DNA from: Chaetoderma sp. LZ-2023a
Lineage: Eukaryota > Mollusca > Caudofoveata > Chaetodermatida > Chaetodermatidae
Direction: 5' to 3'
DNA: 64,000 bases
NCBI GenBank assembly: GCA_034401795.1
Contig: CM067374.1
Location: 92,193,222 to 92,257,221, forward strand
Below are positions 10,774 to 20,629 of the stretch, piece after piece. The notes under the pieces are model-generated. The model saw only the letters and a list, made by a program, of their open reading frames with translations. It was not told where the DNA came from and did no database searches. The number at the start of each line of letters is the position of its first letter. Within the stretch, counting starts at the first letter, position 1. The position numbers were made by a program, and so were the translations under genes.

Positions 10774-11621
10774 CGGATTTTATCTGTCATTTATACGAAG
10801 TTGACAAACTTGTACCTTCTACCCTAGCAGCATATAAGTCTGCATTAGCTTCAGTCATTCCGAGTCTCACTGTTGAAGGAGTGGAGAATGACACCTTGAA
10901 TGAAGTTATCAAAGGAATGAGCAATCTGCGACCTAGACAGCCAATTCCTATCCCATCATGGAATCTATATCTTGTTCTACAGGTTTTAGGACAAGCTCCT
11001 TTTGAACCGATTAGATCTATTGATATTAAACTGTTAACTATTAAATCAGTTTTCTTGGTTGCAGCAGCGTTGGCGAGAAGGAGAAGCGAAATTCATGCGC
11101 TTTCTGCCGAACAAGACCGTTTTGTCGTCACGGGTGAAGGTTTACGACTACTTCCACGTCTTTGTTTCCTGTCAAAGAATCAGTCACTTAAATATCCAGG
11201 ACAGCCGATCAATTTGCCAAGTTTAACTAGACATGACCCAAACTCTTCTGTTTGGTGTCCTGTCAGATGTCTTAAAATGTATAAGAAACGTACTAATGAG
11301 TGGAGGGACGACCCAAAATCTCTGTGGTTATGTCTCAAAGCTCCCCATTTACGTGCCTCGAAAGATAATATTTCTCGTTGGATAGTTGACGCTATTAAGA
11401 TGTCACACAAAATCGCTACAGGAAAGCAAATTGCTCATGCGAATGCCCATCAGGTCCGAGCACTAGCAGCATCATCGGCCCTTTATAAGGGTGTCTCATT
11501 AGAGGAGGTGATGTCTGTAGCACAATGGTATGCCGAGTCGTCATTCACTGATTTCTACCTTCGCGACATCTCCAGCTCACTTAATCCGGTAGCCGTCGCC
11601 AATCTGTCAAACCTAAACTAA
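10596..11621 (+). CDS. DIRS A1 tyrosine recombinase
   Basis: The recombinase integrates the circular DNA intermediate. It is open for 341 codons from the ATG of MDVVKQRAIEGGF. I chose this start because it follows the methyltransferase block and gives a complete N-terminal SAM-like core-binding domain (TTKTYNYRINKFAQWCERGD, VQHVADFICHLYE). The catalytic domain shows Arg I in ALARRRSEIHALS, the H-x-x-R box in NAHQVRALAASS, and a Trp then a Tyr in VAQWYAESSFTDFYLRD. All key residues are present, so this is the only full-length, apparently intact recombinase in the window. Its first 178 nt overlap the end of the RT/MT frame in a different phase, which is typical of the group. Confidence 0.9.
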   Translation: MDVVKQRAIEGGFSEQAAKFVASARRVSTTKTYNYRINKFAQWCERGDINPFSASVQHVADFICHLYEVDKLVPSTLAAYKSALASVIPSLTVEGVENDTLNEVIKGMSNLRPRQPIPIPSWNLYLVLQVLGQAPFEPIRSIDIKLLTIKSVFLVAAALARRRSEIHALSAEQDRFVVTGEGLRLLPRLCFLSKNQSLKYPGQPINLPSLTRHDPNSSVWCPVRCLKMYKKRTNEWRDDPKSLWLCLKAPHLRASKDNISRWIVDAIKMSHKIATGKQIAHANAHQVRALAASSALYKGVSLEEVMSVAQWYAESSFTDFYLRDISSSLNPVAVANLSNLN

Positions 11622-12230
11622 GCCACGTCCGACCACTACTTAGCACACATCACTAAAGTCTTCCGCCTACACTGAACAAACGCTATGCACATGACTGAGT
11701 ACGACCGTGGATTGGGCCGAGCTCCTGTGATGATCAAGAAAAGATCAAGCACTCAAAATGGTGAGTGTTTACATTAATTAAGTGACTATAAATATATTTA
11801 CTTACAGTCGAAATACCAGACTGCTTAGGTAAATAGTCTGGTACAAGAGTATTCTTATCCTGTCAACCAGACATTAGACTCATTCCAATTTGAAAATCTA
11901 GTCGATATACTGATATTTTTTCAAACTTAGAAGTTGTAGTAGCTTCTTTGCACTCTACTGGACTGCCCTAGCTGAGACTTGGGGCTGACACGGGTCTGGT
12001 GGGTGTTGCATCCCCAGTGACAGCCCTCTGAATTTTGTGCGGACAAAAGAGGGGGGGGAGCGCGGTCTAGACCATGGAAGTTTAGCACTCTATGAGTCAG
12101 ATAGCAGAACCCAAGCGTATGCCAGGGTTCTAGTCTCTTCACAACCTTCTCTGTTGGATGGTAGTTGAGTGCTGGTTCGAGCCTCACCTCCTCCCACCGG
12201 CATTTTCGGGCTGTCGAAATCCGGAGTTTA
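11622..12230 (+). other. 3' noncoding region of DIRS A1
   Basis: No gene is seen between the recombinase stop and the ICR. A G run lies at about 12050-12058. A2 has the corresponding segment at 57143-57441, which is shorter by about 300 bp. Confidence 0.7.
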
Positions 12231-12328
12231 TCATAATAGTACATCTGGTAAGTATTATTCGAAGTAGAATCAAAAAAGCATCCGCTTTTGTTTCTACGAG
12301 AATTCTTAATACTTACCAGATGTACTAT
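12231..12328. repeat. internal complementary region of DIRS A1
   Basis: Its left half (TAGTACATCTGGTAAGTATT then ATTCGAAGTAGAA) is the complement of the element's left edge at 5820-5860. Its right half (ATCAAAAAAGCATCCGC then AATACTTACCAGATG) is the complement of the right edge at 12535-12593. The ICR is thus the complement of the circle junction, as in the DIRS replication model. Confidence 0.92.
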
Positions 12329-12399
12329 GGCCCTGCCTCAGCCGCCCCGCTGAGGTGAGGCTGAGCTGCTTTCGCAGTTTGCCAAGGCAAACATAAGAT

Positions 12400-12555
12400 G
12401 AATCTGACTGTGATTGGGAATTGACTCGGTACCTGCGGCTATGGTATTCCCGGACACAGTAGGGGCAGGACCAGGAGAGTGCGGAGTTTTAATTGTTTAT
12501 TTTGAGCTAGACTAGATAATAGACATTATCATAATAGTACATCTGGTAAGTATTA
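12400..12555 (-). repeat. right inverted terminal repeat of DIRS A1
   Basis: This is the inverted copy of 5832-5987. The outer edge reads CATCTGGTAAGTATTA in the sense direction. About 38 further bases (to 12593, containing AAAAGC and GCTTTT half sites around GGAT) are unique to the right end but are represented in the ICR. Confidence 0.92.
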
Positions 12556-12716
12556 AGAATTCTCGTAGAAACAAAAGCGGATGCTTTTTTGATGCTGCCA
12601 TAGTTTCAAAATATTCAACAGAATAATTATAAAATTGTAAATGAATTTAGGCGTTTGTCATTTCGGGTTTCAAAGAGTTAAATAAATTGTGATTAATAAT
12701 GTTTTAATTGTTTTAG

Positions 12717-12789
12717 GCCAGATGAGGCGCGCCAGCTTTATGTGAAAGCTTTAACTATTGAAGAGGATAACTCTGATGTGCATTATAAT
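12717..12789 (+). CDS. TMTC3: TMTC3 exon C
   Basis: The acceptor is TTGTTTTAG and the donor AAT|GTAAGT. The first base completes the Arg codon split from exon B; the exon then reads PDEARQLYVKALTIEEDNSD and VHYN, the second helix of one TPR and the start of the next. Only 123 bp separate the DIRS A1 right edge from this exon, so the acceptor and polypyrimidine tract remain intact next to a large insertion. Confidence 0.92.
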
Positions 12790-12805
12790 GTAAGTTAACA
12801 CGTAA

Positions 12806-12936
12806 ATGATCATTTGCAGGCAAAGAGAAAGCTATTTTGGGAAATTGGTCACTGGAATGTCTGACTCCGTAAAAGAGTCAGTCATTGCAGTGGTAAATTT
12901 TCAAAAATAATCTCTTTGCCTGCAAACAGACATTCA
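12806..12936. mobile_element. foldback element (GAGCCAGTC family)
   Basis: This imperfect palindrome has arms reading CATTTGCAGGCAAAGAG and TCTTTGCCTGCAAACAG, and centres on ACTCCGTAAAAGAGTCAGTC. It is a diverged member of the family that clusters at 42.6-45.5 kb. Confidence 0.75.
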
Positions 12937-13849
12937 TTCTGGAAAAATTTAGATTTTCTTTACCACTAATGGATTAAACAGATGACATTTAAGGATTAAT
13001 AGTCATATTGCTAGCGTCTGTCCTTCCAATCATTTGTATGTGACTTGAATGTCAGCGAGGACTGTTACCTTTTACTCTTCACATGCGACAGGGAGAGAAC
13101 TCTTCGTCACAGAAATACTTCCTACAGGCAAGAAAAAATGTATTTTTGAAAGCTTTTCACTTACATGGCTATCTGACAGACAGATTAATATTTGTTAATA
13201 TAAGAAGTTTGCTAATTTTGTTTTAACGTGTAATAAAATTTTGCATTTATATAAAAATCAAAACTTTGAAATAGGTCATGAAATTTTACATTTCTGCTTC
13301 CTTATCTGCTTTAAACGTTTCAAGAAAGTACTTTTCATTTGGCTATTAATCTACAGTATTGCTAAAGATAAGTTAAATATATATTCTTAGTTGCAACTCG
13401 CAATTGGTATAAGTAAGTCTGTAGATCTGTCAAATTGTGTACACTGCCAAAAATATAGCCAGTCTTTTTATGGCATCCATCTTGTAAATCGGGTTTCTTG
13501 ATAATTCTGCTAGCATTTGTCAGATGAGCTTGATAGGCACATTAGACTCTGTCTCAAGAAGATGTCTATCGAAATAGACCATGATCGAATATGGTCACAA
13601 GGCATCAGTGCTTGAAAATCTGTTTGGCCACTCTGGAGTGCTCCCTGCGAGTTCATATGATAACCTGCTGCGATTTCCTGGATCAGTTTCAAACTTCATA
13701 AGCTCCTTTGAGTCATTCTATTGAAGAAATCTTGATGGTCTGACATCCAATATGACCAGCAACCACTAGTAATAATGAGCTGTGGTATTGAGTGATAACA
13801 GTTAGACACAGAGCTTTCACTGATTGTGTTTTCTTTGGCTCCTCATCTG
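12937..13849. other. intronic sequence, no gene seen
   Basis: This is AT-rich intron D DNA with no protein similarity that I recognise. A minus-strand open stretch at 13510-13692 has no recognisable content. Confidence 0.6.
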
Positions 13850-14110
13850 TTTGTGAAGCTCTTGTTGCCATTTCTGAGAAATCTTCCTAATGATCTGTCA
13901 CTCATATGTCTGCCGACAATGAAATATGTCTCTGACATCATAATCATAATGACGTAGCTCTGTCAGTAAAATCAAAACGTCCATCACAAAAGACAAATTG
14001 TTTGTCTTCGATGAATTTACAATTTAATAAACATTCTGTTGAAAATCTTAAAACTAATTTGGCTGAGAACTGTTTGCTGCTGGAATTCAGGTTTCAAAGT
14101 TTCAAATCAA
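13850..14110 (+). mobile_element. partial MITE-A copy
   Basis: The left arm is present (GATCTGTCACTCATATGTC, GTCTCTGACATCATAATC, GACAAATTGTTTGTC, TTTAATAAACATTCTGTTGA) and the first half of the palindrome. The right arm is degraded. Confidence 0.6.
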
Positions 14111-14222
14111 TTCCCCCCCAAAAAGTGGATGCAGCTTATCTAGAAATGGGTGGGCAAAGCTTGAAATGGGTCATTCTATTGAATAATGCAATTTCTAACA
14201 TTAGTACCTGGTTTAATTTCAG

Positions 14223-14309
14223 ATAGGTGTGTTAGATCTGGAGGATGGTAAGAAATTGGAAGCTCTGCAACATTTCACCTCTGCATTGCAACACAATCCT
14301 GATCACCAG
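14223..14309 (+). CDS. TMTC3: TMTC3 exon D
   Basis: The acceptor is TTTAATTTCAG and the donor CAG|GTAAGC. The exon is 29 whole codons, phase 0 at both ends, reading IGVLDLEDGKKLEALQHFTS then ALQHNPDHQ, the helix B part of a TPR ending in the N-P-x-H motif. Confidence 0.9.
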
Positions 14310-14399
14310 GTAAGCTGAACAGCAACAATACTTCTTTATTAGACATATTAAATGTTCACACATTGTAAACCTGTCCCAATAGTAACAATCTATGAGACA

Positions 14400-14400
<1 letters not shown>

Positions 14401-14439
<39 letters not shown>
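14401..14439. repeat. (AAT)n microsatellite
   Basis: There are thirteen uninterrupted TAA/AAT units, 19 bp before the start of TMTC3 exon E. The repeat lies just upstream of the polypyrimidine tract. Confidence 0.95.
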
Positions 14440-14442
<3 letters not shown>

Positions 14443-14457
14443 TGGTTTTATTTGCAG

Positions 14458-14531
14458 CAATCATTGTTTAATTCTGCGATTCTCATGCAAGAGCTTGGAA
14501 ATCCTGAGCACAGACCTATCGCTTACTCAAG
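14458..14531 (+). CDS. TMTC3: TMTC3 exon E
   Basis: The acceptor is TTATTTGCAG and the donor AAG|GTACTG. The exon reads QSLFNSAILMQELGNPEHRP then IAYS and ends two bases into an Arg codon. FNSAI-MQE is a conserved TMTC3 stretch. Confidence 0.92.
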
Positions 14532-14861
14532 GTACTGTGTCATGTGTAGTAAATTAAATCTATTGGCAGGATGTATTGTGCCTAATATATGCTGACAGAA
14601 TTCTTAGAGCTCGTTCGATTGGGCTAGTGTTGAAACAGTATTGTGGTCTAATTCTGGGGATGGGGCCAACCAGGGGTGGGGACAAATGTAAATGTGCTTA
14701 TGTACTCCGCATTGATATGGGTAACTCACTACCAAATTTGGTTGAATTCTGTCCAACGGTTTCGGAGGCGATGCATTACAATCAATTCCCGCAGATTAAA
14801 TTTGACCTTTTGACCCAATCCCCACCCCCTGGGGGTTGGAGCCAATTTCACATCAAGAGTA

Positions 14862-14990
14862 TACTTACCACCCTGATACTTTAAGAAACCGCCCCCACTG
14901 GGCAGGTTACACAACTGACAGTCCAGCAGATGTGCAGCCCAAACTCGCACATGCTCGGGGTGACTCATTCTCTTCTTAAAATATTGACCT
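14862..14990 (+). repeat. left inverted terminal repeat of DIRS B1
   Basis: It reads TACTTACCACCCTGATACTT, then the CCGCCCCCACTGGGCAGG stretch. It is complementary to 17640-17780, where the C run has become a G run of nearly 30 bases. Confidence 0.85.
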
Positions 14991-15081
14991 GCCATTGCAA
15001 CACGCTTTCTAGCCTTGCTTTTGCTTTCATTCTTTTTTAAGCTTTGAGTTGTTTTGCAACTTGCTTTGACTTATTATTAGT

Positions 15082-16171
15082 ATGTCTGACACTGCCAAGT
15101 CGCCGGAGGATGCTCCCCGTCCAAGCCATCAGGTGTACTTTAGTAAATTTATTGATAAAAAATTTGCGTGTTGACTCGGATGGTATTTCCGGGATTCGCG
15201 CTATCTCGTGGATACGTCTTTATTAGGCTAGCTCTTTTATGGGAGAGGCCTATATATTAGCTAACGCATGTTGTGCTTTATTTTTCAGACACATGGGCTG
15301 ATATTTGAAGGGTATCCTTTTATTTAAACAATATTTATACTTGGTTTCTGGGTCCTTCTATTTTATTATTAGTTTGCTGAGGGAATTATTACCATAAGAA
15401 GTAATTTTTCCGCATTCTCCCCCCCCCCCCCCCCCACCACAGGGTTTTGGACTCAGGAACAGGTATTCCTGTGTTGTTTATCAGACTTCACTCATCCTCA
15501 GAAGTCATCTTATGAGGTTATTTAGGAGAGAGAAAAAATTTCAGTCATTTTATTTCTAAATATTTTAGAAGTTTTTTGACTGAGTGTTGAGTTATTTATC
15601 TCTCTTGATGGTTTGCATAGGTTCATTGTGTTTATAAAGTTCAATTACTAATGAATCTTTGTTTTGAGCTGTGAAGTCTAAAAAAAGTTCGCCTCTCAAG
15701 TATTCAAGTTCAAATTCTTATGTCTCCCTTTTCTTCTTAAAGAAGTATAACAAGGTTTTAGGATTTGTTTACTTTTTGTCAGGCCTATAGTTTTTTCTAT
15801 GGGCCTGGCTCATCTTTCATTTGATGGTCAAAAGTTTTCTGTATGGATCTTATTAGCCTTCTGCAATTGTTTTTTTGGTTCGTCATAACTAAAAACTAAT
15901 TGTTTCCGTTTGTGTCTTTTCAGAGGGTCATTGAGAACAAATGCCCTTCCTGCCAGCATTTTGTGAAGGCCCGCTTTTTCCCTCATGACTGCACTAGGTG
16001 CAGTACATGCGGGCCTCTTCTAAATTGCCATGTGTGTGAGTCGTGGCCGGTGGAGGTGTTAACTGATTTTTTAAATCAGCAGGTAAAAGACCGGGCGGCA
16101 GACGAGAAGAGGCGTCTGGAAAAGGAGTGTGGTAAGAAGAGGAAAGCATCCATGCCAGACATCTTGAAATG
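15082..16171 (+). pseudogene. DIRS B1 ORF1, N-terminal part (spliced model)
   Basis: A 17-codon ATG exon (15082-15132, starting MSDTAKSPEDAPRP) ends AGCCATCAG|GTGTAC. A TTTGTGTCTTTTCAG acceptor ends at 15923. Both borders are phase 0, so the join is in frame with the body. The body begins with the zinc motif C-x2-C-x10-H-x-C-x2-C-x2-C-x5-C-x2-C at 15942-16037, exactly the spacing seen in family A although the other residues differ. A charged helix (VKDRAADEKRRLEKECGKKRK) follows, and then a stop at about 16170. Similar gag-like sequence continues out of frame to about 16470. No ATG lies upstream of the zinc motif in the body frame, which supports the intron model. Confidence 0.72.
15415..15438. 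repeat. poly-C tract
   Basis: About 20 consecutive C bases lie inside the proposed ORF1 intron of DIRS B1. Confidence 0.9.
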
Positions 16172-16457
16172 ATGGGAGAAATGAAGAAGACGATCACAGA
16201 TCTTTTCCCGGAGTTGCTTCGCGGCTTGCTTCTCGGGTCAGGTTCGTCATTGTCTTCTTCATTTGCTCCGGGACAGTGTTCCCGTCGCTGGGTCTGGTTC
16301 TCTTAGCAAACCAGTTTTCGTTATAGACCCAGGGATGGCTCCCGTTCGTCCGGCGCTGAGGCTTGCCTCGCCTGTGGACCCGGGAGCGAAAGCCATGGCC
16401 TTGGGCGCTCACTTATCGAGTGCACTAGAGCAGCCTAAGGCTAAGGGTGTTAGCTTC

Positions 16458-16979
16458 AGCCAGACGAAGAAGTGAAATACATGCTTTGTCAGCAGAGCCA
16501 GACCAAACCGCCTTAGGCTTCTACCTAGAGTTAACTTTATGGCGAAGAACCAGTCTTTAAAATATCCTGGTCAGCCTATAGTTTTACCCGCTTTGTCTAG
16601 GTTTGATCCTAATTCAAAGACTTGGTGTCCGGTCTGTGCATTAACGTGTTATAAACAACGTAGACAGGAATGGCGGACGGACCCTAGTGTTTTATGGCTA
16701 TCTTACATTGAACCCCATGGAAGAGCTTCTAAAGATACCATTTCTAGGTGGATTGTGGAATGCATCCAGCATTGCCATAAAGCCGCGACGGGTAAACAAG
16801 TTGACATGGCCAAGGCTCACACTGTCCGTGGCGTAGTAACATCCACGGCTCTGTTTAATGGAGTGCCGGTGGATGACATTATGTCAGTAGTACAATGGCA
16901 CTGTGAGTCTAGTTTTACAGATCATTACCTACGTGACACGTCAAATCCACTTGCCTTATCGATTTTACATAAACATTAA
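16458..16979 (+). pseudogene. DIRS B1 tyrosine recombinase, C-terminal remnant
   Basis: The sequence resumes at the catalytic Arg I region of family B. A short deletion relative to B2 follows (around AGAGCCAGACC), and then a long open stretch from about 16539: MAKNQSLKYPGQPIVL, WCPVCALTCYKQR, ASKDTISRWIVECIQ. The H-x-x-R box is intact (AKAHTVRGVV), as are Trp and Tyr (VVQWHCESSFTDHYLRD). The N-terminal DNA-binding half is deleted, so the protein cannot work alone. The C-terminal motifs are better kept here than in B2. Confidence 0.85.
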
Positions 16980-17529
16980 ATCTGTATATAAATTTGTAAA
17001 TATTGTGCATAAGGCCGTTGACTCACACACAGTGCAATTTAGTGGGGGGAATCCCCTGCTTTTCCGTACTGTACCTATCATCGCCAGCGGTGATCAAAGG
17101 GGAATCTCATCAAAATAGGTTAGTCCTATATTTGGTGATGGTTATTCTTTGTCACGTTTTTATATTACTTACTAAAATGGTGATGGTGTTGTGTTCTTTG
17201 TGGTTCCATCTGAGAGTATACGAAATGAAGCTTTCATCCGATGTCTTATAGTACTTTAGCACAAGTACATAGAGAGCGTATAGGACATTGAGGTCATCGC
17301 TCCCTCTTTAAAAGAGGGGTGGTGGGTGAGCGGATGTGAAATGGTCATTACTCTCAACATCGGTCGTGTTATCCGATGTCCAAATCATTTCCTGATTATG
17401 TTTACATACGCAATTTCAGATGTTTGTTGTGCTCCAAAAGCAAAAGCTTGCTCTTCCAGGGATGAGTCGGTCTTCTGACCTTCGCCTCCCTCCCGCCGAA
17501 TTCTCTTACAATTTCTGGCTATATCATAA

Positions 17530-17599
17530 AGTATCAGGGTGGTAAGTATACTCTTGATGTGAAATAAACGAAATCACGGATTTCTTTTTTCACGAGAGA
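17530..17599. repeat. ICR of DIRS B1 (shortened)
   Basis: GTATCAGGGTGGTAAGTATA plus CTCTTGATGTGAAATAAACG complements the left edge, and the following TTTCTTTTTTCACGAGAGA complements the right edge. The last 46 bases or so present in B2 (GTTGATACTTACCACC onward) are missing here. Confidence 0.85.
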
Positions 17600-17639
17600 C
17601 TCGGTCTATTGGTGTTTTATGTTGCAATTAGGCCAGCCA

Positions 17640-17820
17640 ATATTTTGGAATAGAATGAGTCAGCCCCGTGCATGTGCGAGTTTGGGCTGCAAATCCGCTG
17701 GACTGTCAGTTGTGTAACCTGCCCAGTGGGGGGGGGGGGGGGGGGGGGGCCGGTTTCTTAAAGTATCAGGGTGGTAAGTATCAACTCTCGCATGAAAAAA
17801 GAAATCCGTGCTTTCGTTTA
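17640..17820 (-). repeat. right inverted terminal repeat and edge of DIRS B1
   Basis: This is the complement of the left repeat. It includes a G run at about 17720-17748 and the outer GGGTGGTAAGTATCAACTC core. Confidence 0.85.
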
Positions 17821-18048
17821 ATCTAAATGGCCTCTTGCATTCCATAATCATATGGGTAACTCGAATATCAAATTTGATTTAATTCCACCCAACAGTTTTG
17901 GAGGAGATAGCGTGACGGGCAGATGGACAGACAGACAGATGGAGGCGATTACAATATCTCTGACAGCTTTTTATTTTAACACGTCGGGATAACTAGTGTT
18001 GACAACACTATCCTAGTTGAATGTGCTCTTAGTAATTCAATAACCGTT

Positions 18049-19420
18049 ATTAGCTCACCTGGCCTCAAAGCCCAAGTGAGCTTATGCTGTGGCGACCGTC
18101 CGTTGTCCATCCGTCATCTTCTGCTTTAAAATGCAACTCCTTAACCAATAGCCGAATATTAACTAGATTTTTGTCAAAGGATGCTATTGTGCTCGGATCC
18201 GGAACTTTCATTTGGAATATTGGTTCATACATTTTTTGGGTCAAAATCTTAGATTGTTAAATTGCTTCTTCACCTTACCTTTTTTTACCGATTTCAATCA
18301 AATTTTGCTGAAATGATCCTATGGTCATAGGTCATAGAACTTCCATTCAGAATTTTGATTCGTAAATATTTTGGGTAAAAAACTGAGATTTTACTAAAAA
18401 TTTACCGGAAATTGTCAAATTGCTTCTTCTCCTTACCATTTTGACCGATTTCAACCAAATTGCCCTGAAAGAATCCTATGGTCATAGGCCATAGAACTTC
18501 CATTCAGAACTTTGTTGCGTAATTATTTTGAGTGAAAATCCTAGATTTTATTAAAAATTTACCGGAAATTGTAAAATTGCTTTTTCTCTTTACCCGTTTG
18601 ACCGATTTCAATCAAATTTGGCTGAAAGGATCCTATGGTCATAGGTTATAGATCTTGCATTCAGAATTTTGATTCGTATATATTTTGGGTGGAAAACTTA
18701 GATTTTACTAAAAATTTACCGGAAATTGTCAAATTGCTTCGTCTCCATGCCATTTTGATCAATTTGAACCAAATTGGGCTGAAAGAATCCTATGGCCATA
18801 GGCTCTAGAACTTCCATTCAGAATTTTGTTGCATAAATATTTTCGGTGAAAATCCTAGATTTTATTAAAATTTACCGAAAATTGTCAAATCTCTAATTCT
18901 CCATACCATTTTGACAGATTTCAACCAAATTGGACTGAAAGGATTCTATTGTGATAGGCTCTAGAATTTACATTCAGAACTTTGATTCATCAATTTTTTG
19001 CCTGAAAGTCTGAGATTTTATGAATAATGTACCGGAAATTGTCAAATTGATACTCCTCCTTAGCTGCTTGACATATTTCAACCAAATTTCGCTAATGGAT
19101 TCTATGGTGGTAGACTCTAGTAATTCTATTCAGAATTCTGATTGATCAATTTTTTGGGGTGAAAATCTTAGATTTTATGAAAATTTCACCAGAAATTGTC
19201 AAAACTCTGCTTCTCCTTAGTTGTTTAACCTATTTCAAACAAACTTGGCTAGAGTGACCCTATCAAGGTAGATTAGAATTTCTATTCAGAATTTTGATTG
19301 GTCAATTTTTTGGGTGACCATCTTGGATTTTCCGAAAATTATCCATCATATCTATCCAAATGCAAATGGTTCAAATGCTAATGGTCCAGGTGAGCGCCAC
19401 AGGCCCTTGGGCCTCTTGTT
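18049..19420 (+). repeat. hairpin-ended interspersed repeat, copy 0
   Basis: It starts TTAGCTCACCTGGCC and ends CCAGGTGAGCGCCACAGGCC followed by CTTGGGCCTCTTGTT. GGCCC-TT-GGGCC forms a short hairpin at the end, and GCTCACCTGG at the start is inverted as CCAGGTGAGC near the end. Inside are about eight degenerate units of roughly 120-160 bp, each with a CCGATTTCAACCAAATT-like phrase and a GGATCCTATGG-like phrase. No protein is encoded. The three copies at 46443-50416 belong to the same family. Confidence 0.85.
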
Positions 19421-19554
19421 CAAATACGGATTGTTGTAAATGACAAACTCATGATGTGATACCATTTACAATCCCATTAAGAAGACAGACTGGTCTCTGA
19501 AGGATAATGGTCCCAGCAACAGCTTACAGAAACAATCTTTCCAAAATTAACACC

Positions 19555-19925
19555 AATGTACCTTTCCAGTTTATCCATCATATGATTTCATAATCAACTA
19601 TGTGGCGCGTAGGATGATGTCATGATCAATAACTTCATGAATGGTGTAATTAAGTTCGTCACCAACACATAATTGCTGATGGGGTAAAGCGTTGTTGTAA
19701 GAATTGTATGTCTGCTATTTATTATTTAATGAACAAGCTGTTGGCCATAGGCAGCAACAGCACCCAGTCAAATTAGTTTCAAAATATTCAACAGTTTACC
19801 TGTATAGTTTTCTGGAAATTAATAGTCGGGGAGTTCAGGGATCGATCGATCCCAACACAGGGGAAACATGGATGGAGTTTAGCTAGAGATGGGCAGGGCA
19901 TAGCTAAAACAGGATTCCTCCATTA
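19555..19925 (+). mobile_element. MITE-A copy
   Basis: The left arm has ATGATTTCATAATCAACTATG and GAATTGTATGTCTGC. The palindrome core at 19738-19792 has lost its left half. The right arm runs through GATCGATCGATCCCAACACA to the terminus GATTCCTCCATTA. Confidence 0.8.
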
Positions 19926-20031
19926 TCATGCTAAAGGAATTGAATCTAGTAATCCAATCATCCAATCCATTAAGTTCTCTAAAGGTTAATAATATTGATG
20001 TGTTGTGATCATAATCAGTGTTTGCTTACAG

Positions 20032-20152
20032 GTTGCTTAAACTCATAAAGCTGACACCAGATGACAGCAAGGTATACTTTAACCTGGGCATGTTATCCAC
20101 GGATGACAAAAAATTTGATGATGCTGAAAGATGGTTTAAACAAGCTATTCAG
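20032..20152 (+). CDS. TMTC3: TMTC3 exon F
   Basis: The acceptor is GTTTGCTTACAG and the donor CAG|GTATGG. The first base completes the Arg codon from exon E, followed by 40 codons including VYFNLGMLSTDDKKFDDAER and WFKQAIQ. The YFNLGML-DDKK segment is diagnostic for TMTC3 among the TMTC paralogues. Confidence 0.95.
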
Positions 20153-20238
20153 GTATGGGATAAGAGAGATTCACTCATACCTTTCTGTGCTAGCATTGCA
20201 TCCTAATGCATTTACATGTCCCCCGGATGTTGTGGATA

Positions 20239-20629
20239 GGAAACTCATAATGGAGGATTCCCATTTATACATCAATCATATGATGTCATAATCAACTAGG
20301 TGATGTGTAGAATGATGTTATAATCAATTACATCATGAGTGACGTAGCTAAGTTCGTCACGAACGCTTAATTGATGACGGGCTAAGCGTTCTGGTACGAA
20401 TTGTATGGCTTTACTATTTAATAAACAGACTGTTGAATATTTTGAAACTAATTTGACCAACAGCACCCGGTCAAAGTAGTTTCAAAATATTCAACAGCTT
20501 ACCTGTTTAGTTTTCTAGAAATTTATAGTCAGTGAGTTCAGGAATCTATCGGTACCAATATGGGCGAAGTGTGGGTGGAGCTTAGCTAAAGATGGTCGTG
20601 GCATAGCTAAAACTGGACTGCTCCATTAA
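20239..20629 (+). mobile_element. MITE-A copy, nearly complete
   Basis: This is the best full-length member: the left end is AATGGAGGATTCCC, the core palindrome lies at 20429-20503, and the right end is ACTGGACTGCTCCATT. The two termini are inverted repeats of about 13-20 bp, and the element is about 390 bp. It lies 86 bp after TMTC3 exon F. Confidence 0.85.

Larger units (their letters stand above)
5820..12593 (+). mobile_element. DIRS-type retrotransposon A1
   Basis: This 6.8 kb element has terminal repeats in inverted orientation (5832-5987 and 12400-12555, about 156 bp, nearly identical after complementing). Its ORFs run in the order gag-like, RT-RNase H-methyltransferase, tyrosine recombinase, with an internal complementary region at 12231-12328. 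That is the DIRS layout: replication through a circle and integration by recombinase, with no DDE integrase and no target-site duplication expected. I set the borders from the ICR, which repeats the complement of the left end (up to TTCTACTTCG) and of the right end (up to GCTTTTTTGAT). The element lies in sense orientation in the TMTC3 intron between exons B and C. ORF1 and the recombinase are open. The RT/MT frame has two breaks (near 8870 and 10355), so the copy is probably not autonomous. Confidence 0.93.
14845..17820 (+). mobile_element. DIRS element B1, internally deleted
   Basis: This 3.0 kb element keeps both family-B inverted ends, the ICR, the first part of ORF1 and the C-terminal half of the recombinase. 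All of RT, RNase H and methyltransferase is missing. The left edge is TTTCACATCAAGAGTATAC and the right edge is CATGAAAAAAGAAATCCGTG to TTCGTTTA. ORF1 and recombinase sequence meet at about 16458 (GGTGTT|AGCTTCAGCCAGA), judged by comparison with B2 at 33570. It is probably a non-autonomous derivative. Both flanks (about 14710-14775 and 17850-17915) carry diverged direct copies of one repeat beginning ATATGGGTAACTC. It lies in the intron between exons E and F, in sense orientation. Confidence 0.88.

Noticed and set aside
18200..19400. regularly spaced units as a CRISPR-like array
   Set aside because: The units are long, degenerate and without conserved spacers, and the host is a eukaryote; it is the interior of a dispersed repeat.
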